NCBI GenBank assembly: GCA_030829155.1
Contig: JAURBD010000013.1
Span: forward strand, 1-25,309
Source of the DNA: Flavobacteriaceae bacterium
GTDB lineage: Bacteria > Bacteroidota > Bacteroidia > Flavobacteriales > Flavobacteriaceae
Direction: 5' to 3'
Length of the DNA stretch: 25,309 nucleotides
Both the position numbers and the translations under genes were made by a program. Shown piece after piece: positions 22,865 to 25,309 of this stretch. Within the stretch, counting starts at the first letter, position 1; every line of letters begins with the position of its first letter. Below the pieces are notes generated by a model. The model was not told the DNA's origin, did no database searches, and saw nothing but the letters and a program-made list of their open reading frames with translations.

Positions 22865-23524
22865 ATGTCGATAAACCCTACCTTTTTCATAATGTTTTTT
22901 TTAATGAGTATAAATCTCACCGCACAAGTGTTTACTTTTACTTCTAATCATCAGGGCCAAGAAATAATTCATAAAGTTTTAATGGATTCGGACTACCTTA
23001 TTGAAACAAGGTATAATTCTGATTCCAATGTTTTTGTGGGCACACGAGGAGGTTTTTATCAAAAAAAGGATGAAGGCTTTAATGTTCGTTTGGAGTTTAA
23101 TTCGAATTTTGCAAAGGATAGCTTAAAAAGGATAGTGCTTCTACCTAGAGGATGGAAGAATAGCTCTCTTGACAAACAAATTCATCACGGAAAATGGCTT
23201 ATGGCTGGCCGTGTTCGACCCGAAGGTGAAAAGAGAAGGAATATAAATGGCCCCCGTAAAACATTAAAATTTCTTTTGGATGGTCATTTTCAGTGGACAG
23301 CATTCAATACTGAATCATTTAAGTTTTTTGGTTCAGGGGGAGGAACATACTCTGCTAAGAATGGTGATTATACAGAGTCAATTATTTATTTCTCAAGAGA
23401 TAATTCTAAAAGCGGAGCTGTTTTACCTTTCGTTTATGAATTGAAAGGATTGGATTGGTATCACAAAGGGTTGAATAGTAGAGGGGAACCTATGCATGAA
23501 ATTTGGACTAAGAGAAAAAATTAA
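22865..23524 (+). CDS. Secreted protein of unknown function
   Basis: A 219-residue protein with an N-terminal signal peptide (about 1-21, ending TAQ). The mature part is basic and rich in aromatic and glycine residues. It includes a KIVLLPRGWKN-like segment (98-112), a GSGGGTYSAKNGDYTESIIYFSRD stretch and a GLDWYHKGLNSRGEPMHEIWTKR tail. I recall related proteins in Flavobacteria annotated only as membrane or secreted protein. The C-terminal part is reminiscent of a small lipocalin-like beta-barrel, but I cannot support a fold. It is divergent from DUF4212 and overlaps the convergent thioesterase by 4 bases. No function is proposed. Confidence 0.7.
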   Translation: MSINPTFFIMFFLMSINLTAQVFTFTSNHQGQEIIHKVLMDSDYLIETRYNSDSNVFVGTRGGFYQKKDEGFNVRLEFNSNFAKDSLKRIVLLPRGWKNSSLDKQIHHGKWLMAGRVRPEGEKRRNINGPRKTLKFLLDGHFQWTAFNTESFKFFGSGGGTYSAKNGDYTESIIYFSRDNSKSGAVLPFVYELKGLDWYHKGLNSRGEPMHEIWTKRKN

Positions 23525-23883
23525 ATTTGGATTTTGTTTCCTGCATCATCAACAGCTACAAAAACAATATCGCAAGCACAGTTTTGTTTTTTAATTTTTT
23601 CAACCAAACTTTCACTAGAAACATTGACATGAATACGTAAGGAAGTATTACCAATTTTAATGATTTCGGCATCTAAAATTACTAAATCACCAATATGAAC
23701 AGCTTCCAAAAATTCAATATCATCTACAAATTTGGTAACGCAATATTTACCAGAATATTGAACAGACAAAGCGTAGCCGACTTCATCAATCCATTTCATC
23801 ACTTTACCCCCATGAACATTTCCACGATAATTAGCATCAGACGGTTCCGCCAGAAAAGACATTTTAAGCTTCATTTTCGACAT
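23521..23883 (-). CDS. Hotdog-fold acyl-CoA thioesterase
   Basis: A 120-residue hotdog-fold protein of the YciA/acyl-CoA thioesterase kind. The central helix signature is NVHGGKVMKWIDEVGYA (about 22-38), with D/E34-35 in the usual active-site area. Beta strands with FVDDIEFLEAVHIGDLVILDAEIIKIGNTSLRI follow. It hydrolyses acyl-CoA to free acid and CoA in the cytoplasm; chain preference is not evident. Length fits the small single-domain versions. The first methionine at 23883 is chosen, although M4 and M8 are possible because the conserved region begins at FLAEPSDANYRGNVHGG. The stop overlaps the convergent secreted-protein stop by 4 bases. Confidence 0.87.
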   Translation of the reverse strand: MSKMKLKMSFLAEPSDANYRGNVHGGKVMKWIDEVGYALSVQYSGKYCVTKFVDDIEFLEAVHIGDLVILDAEIIKIGNTSLRIHVNVSSESLVEKIKKQNCACDIVFVAVDDAGNKIQI

Positions 23884-23978
23884 ATTTAAAGGTACATAAT
23901 TTTATTAAATTAATTTTTTGGGGTCAAAAAAGGATGAAAACTATAAAAAATCAGCTGTGTTTAATATCTTTATTGAAG

Positions 23979-24524
23979 ATGAAATATTATATATTTTTAT
24001 TTTTCCCACTATTACTTATGGCACAAACAGAGGAACAATCGTACCAAATAATTCAAACTAAAGCGGACTTTGAAATACGGTATTATCCTCCAGTAATGAT
24101 GGCATCCTATCTATCAGAGAGCAATAATTCATCTGGATTTCGTTATCTTTTTCGATATATTTCTGGGGCTAATGAGTCTCAAACAAAAATATCAATGACT
24201 ACTCCAGTTCATATGGAAAAGACTCTAAAAGGAAATTCCATGGCATTTGTTTTGCCGAGAAAATTCCAGCCTGAAACTACACCTTCTCCCCAAGAATCAA
24301 AAGTTCAAATACATCAGTCTGAAGAAGGTTATTTTGCAGCGATTCGCTATTCGGGATATACCAACGTAACAAAGGAGAAGAAATTTACGGAGCAATTAGA
24401 AAAAAGCCTAAAAAGCGAAGGAATTAAAATAATGGGTAGACCAGTAGTTCTTGTTTACAATAGTCCTTATAATTTCATCAATCGACGAAACGAAATTTGT
24501 ATTCCAATAGAATGGAAGGATTGA
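23979..24524 (+). CDS. SOUL-family heme-binding protein, exported
   Basis: A SOUL/HEBP-like protein of 181 residues from the start at 23979. Signal peptide MKYYIFLFFPLLLMAQ is followed by the SOUL domain with FEIRYYPPVMMA, GFRYLFRYISGANESQTKIS, MTTPVHME and the GYTN..KFTEQLEKSL blocks. Proteins of this family bind heme or tetrapyrroles; that role is known from eukaryotic members and is inferred here. An upstream in-frame ATG at 23934 would add 15 residues (MKTIKNQLCLISLLK). I prefer 23979 because it gives a conventional signal peptide. It converges on the cupin gene with a 1-base gap. Confidence 0.85.
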   Translation: MKYYIFLFFPLLLMAQTEEQSYQIIQTKADFEIRYYPPVMMASYLSESNNSSGFRYLFRYISGANESQTKISMTTPVHMEKTLKGNSMAFVLPRKFQPETTPSPQESKVQIHQSEEGYFAAIRYSGYTNVTKEKKFTEQLEKSLKSEGIKIMGRPVVLVYNSPYNFINRRNEICIPIEWKD

Positions 24525-24525
24525 G

Positions 24526-24888
24526 CTAAATTTTTTCTTGTTTGGTTTGTGTCAATTTATTTTTAACAGTTCCTGTGTGTTTTGTTGATCTTGGTTCAAA
24601 AAGCATTAACCAAACTTCTTCTTCAGCAACTGGCTTATGTTCAATTCCACGAGGAACAATCAAAATTTCTCCTTCATTCAAAACAACCGTTTCTTTTTCT
24701 TTAAACTCAATACGTAAACTCCCTTTGATGATCATAAATAATTCATCTTCATTTGCATGATCGTGCCATACAAACTCACCTTTAACCTTTGCAACCTTTA
24801 TCAGTTGTCCATTCAGTTCTGCAATGATTTTTGGACTCCAGTGGTCTTCGAATAGCAAAAACTTTTCTTTTAAATTAATTTTTTTCAT
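24526..24888 (-). CDS. Small cupin-domain protein
   Basis: A 120-residue single-domain cupin. The beta-barrel carries the first cupin motif as WHDHANEDELF (H42, H44 and E49) and the second around IVPRGIEHKP (H84), so the four usual metal ligands are all present. Preceding and following strands (KVAKVKGEF, SLRIEF, EILIVPRG) fit the fold. The protein is cytoplasmic with no signal peptide. Cupins of this size can bind iron, manganese or zinc and act as dioxygenases, isomerases or sugar-binding regulators; I see no basis for choosing. The tail after 100 is charged and probably disordered. It is convergent with the SOUL gene and lies downstream of the partial DUF6503 gene, 6 bases away. Confidence 0.82.
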   Translation of the reverse strand: MKKINLKEKFLLFEDHWSPKIIAELNGQLIKVAKVKGEFVWHDHANEDELFMIIKGSLRIEFKEKETVVLNEGEILIVPRGIEHKPVAEEEVWLMLFEPRSTKHTGTVKNKLTQTKQEKI

Positions 24889-24894
24889 ATGAAT

Positions 24895-25309
24895 TTACGG
24901 GTTCAAAATCTTAATGGAATTATTTTCAATCATGGATATCAGTTCCAGCTTTCCTTTACTGTACAACCTGGGCAATTCATCCAGTCGGGTGTTTTTGGGA
25001 GCACTGTAATTTTCATAATCTTGGAAGATTACTCCATCAATAGTTCTTTTATTTACTGCTACTCGAAAACGAACTCCACCATTATTTGTATAATACCTAT
25101 AAGCCAAGTAGTCTAGTGTTTTTGTTTTTTTATTAAACCAATATAGAAAATTATCTTGATGATCAACCCCTCCATTTTCCTCGGTAAAATTCACTTTTAT
25201 TTTTTGATAAGTTACCCCTTTTATTTTTTCAATTTTCATAAGAGTTTTGATGGCTCCTTTATCTTTGAGGACATAGGGTAATCTAAAAAAATAGAGTACC
25301 GAATTCAAA
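24895..25309 (-). CDS. DUF6503 family protein (partial, N-terminus outside the window)
   Basis: The last 138 codons of a gene that runs out of the right edge; the true start is not in the window. The sequence has the DUF6503 pattern: NSVLYFFRLPYVLKDKGA, then YQKIKVNFTEENGGVDHQDNFLYWFNKKTKTLDYLAY, followed by GGVRFRVAVNKRTIDGVIFQDYENY and a KGKLELISMIE tail. Members are exported beta-rich proteins of unknown function common in Flavobacteriaceae. It is followed after 6 bases by the cupin in the same direction, so the two may form an operon. Confidence 0.75.
   Translation of the reverse strand, partial: LNSVLYFFRLPYVLKDKGAIKTLMKIEKIKGVTYQKIKVNFTEENGGVDHQDNFLYWFNKKTKTLDYLAYRYYTNNGGVRFRVAVNKRTIDGVIFQDYENYSAPKNTRLDELPRLYSKGKLELISMIENNSIKILNP

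Noticed and set aside
1..25309. Mobile element, prophage, CRISPR array, tRNA or rRNA anywhere in the window
   Set aside because: No transposase, integrase or phage proteins, no regular repeat-spacer array, and no tRNA- or rRNA-like sequences were seen on either strand.

Overview
The window looks like a chromosomal segment from a member of the Flavobacteriaceae (phylum Bacteroidota), probably marine. The DNA is strongly AT-rich. Several genes are preceded by the Bacteroidota -7 promoter motif TAnnTTTG, and recognisable Shine-Dalgarno sequences are mostly absent. The gene content includes the gliding genes gldE and gldD, an F1 beta subunit with a Bacteroidota-type insertion, a 29-residue COX24/AURKAIP1-type ribosomal mini-protein, a DUF6503 protein and a lipoprotein with a Bacteroidota surface-export signal. 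I see no tRNA, rRNA, CRISPR array, insertion sequence or prophage. Most of the window is ordinary core and accessory genome.

Layout. 1-2.7 kb: a DinB-superfamily protein converging on a YpdA-like flavoprotein, then a PlsC-type acyltransferase. 2.9-6.6 kb: atpD-atpC (catalytic and epsilon subunits of ATP synthase) followed by a TonB-dependent outer-membrane receptor. 6.6-9.2 kb (minus strand): an HU protein, the mini-protein, an RNase E/G with a structured leader, a strong terminator, and recX. 9.4-12.8 kb (plus strand): mutY-ssb-gldE-gldD, an arrangement I recall from other Flavobacteria that joins DNA repair and replication genes to gliding motility. 12.8-14.1 kb: a metal-binding HMA lipoprotein divergent from an EamA/DMT permease. 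14.1-17.2 kb (minus): a pair of secreted M16 peptidases, one active-type and one lacking the zinc motif. 17.3-19.4 kb: a BASS-family transporter and a thiolase. 19.4-20.05 kb: a decayed Bcr/CflA drug exporter. 20.05-20.7 kb: two small exported proteins of unknown function. 20.9-22.8 kb (minus): a two-subunit sodium:solute symporter (DUF4212 plus an ActP-like protein). 22.9-25.3 kb: a secreted protein, a hotdog thioesterase, a SOUL heme-binding protein, a cupin and a partial DUF6503 protein.

The main discoveries are degenerate or structural rather than a new multi-gene system. (1) The 291-base gap after the second M16 peptidase still encodes, in one shifted frame with one stop, what looks like the family's C-terminal extension, so the peptidase has recently lost its tail. 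(2) The 627-base gap after the thiolase is a shredded Bcr/CflA exporter. (3) A 26-bp near-perfect palindrome and two more hairpins lie just upstream of the RNase E/G start, which suggests RNA-level control. (4) The YpdA homologue lacks the cysteine at the position I recall as catalytic in Firmicutes, and it sits beside a DinB-superfamily protein, a fold that includes bacillithiol transferases.

All calls come from reading the translations and the DNA. No database search was run, and family-level comparisons are from memory.
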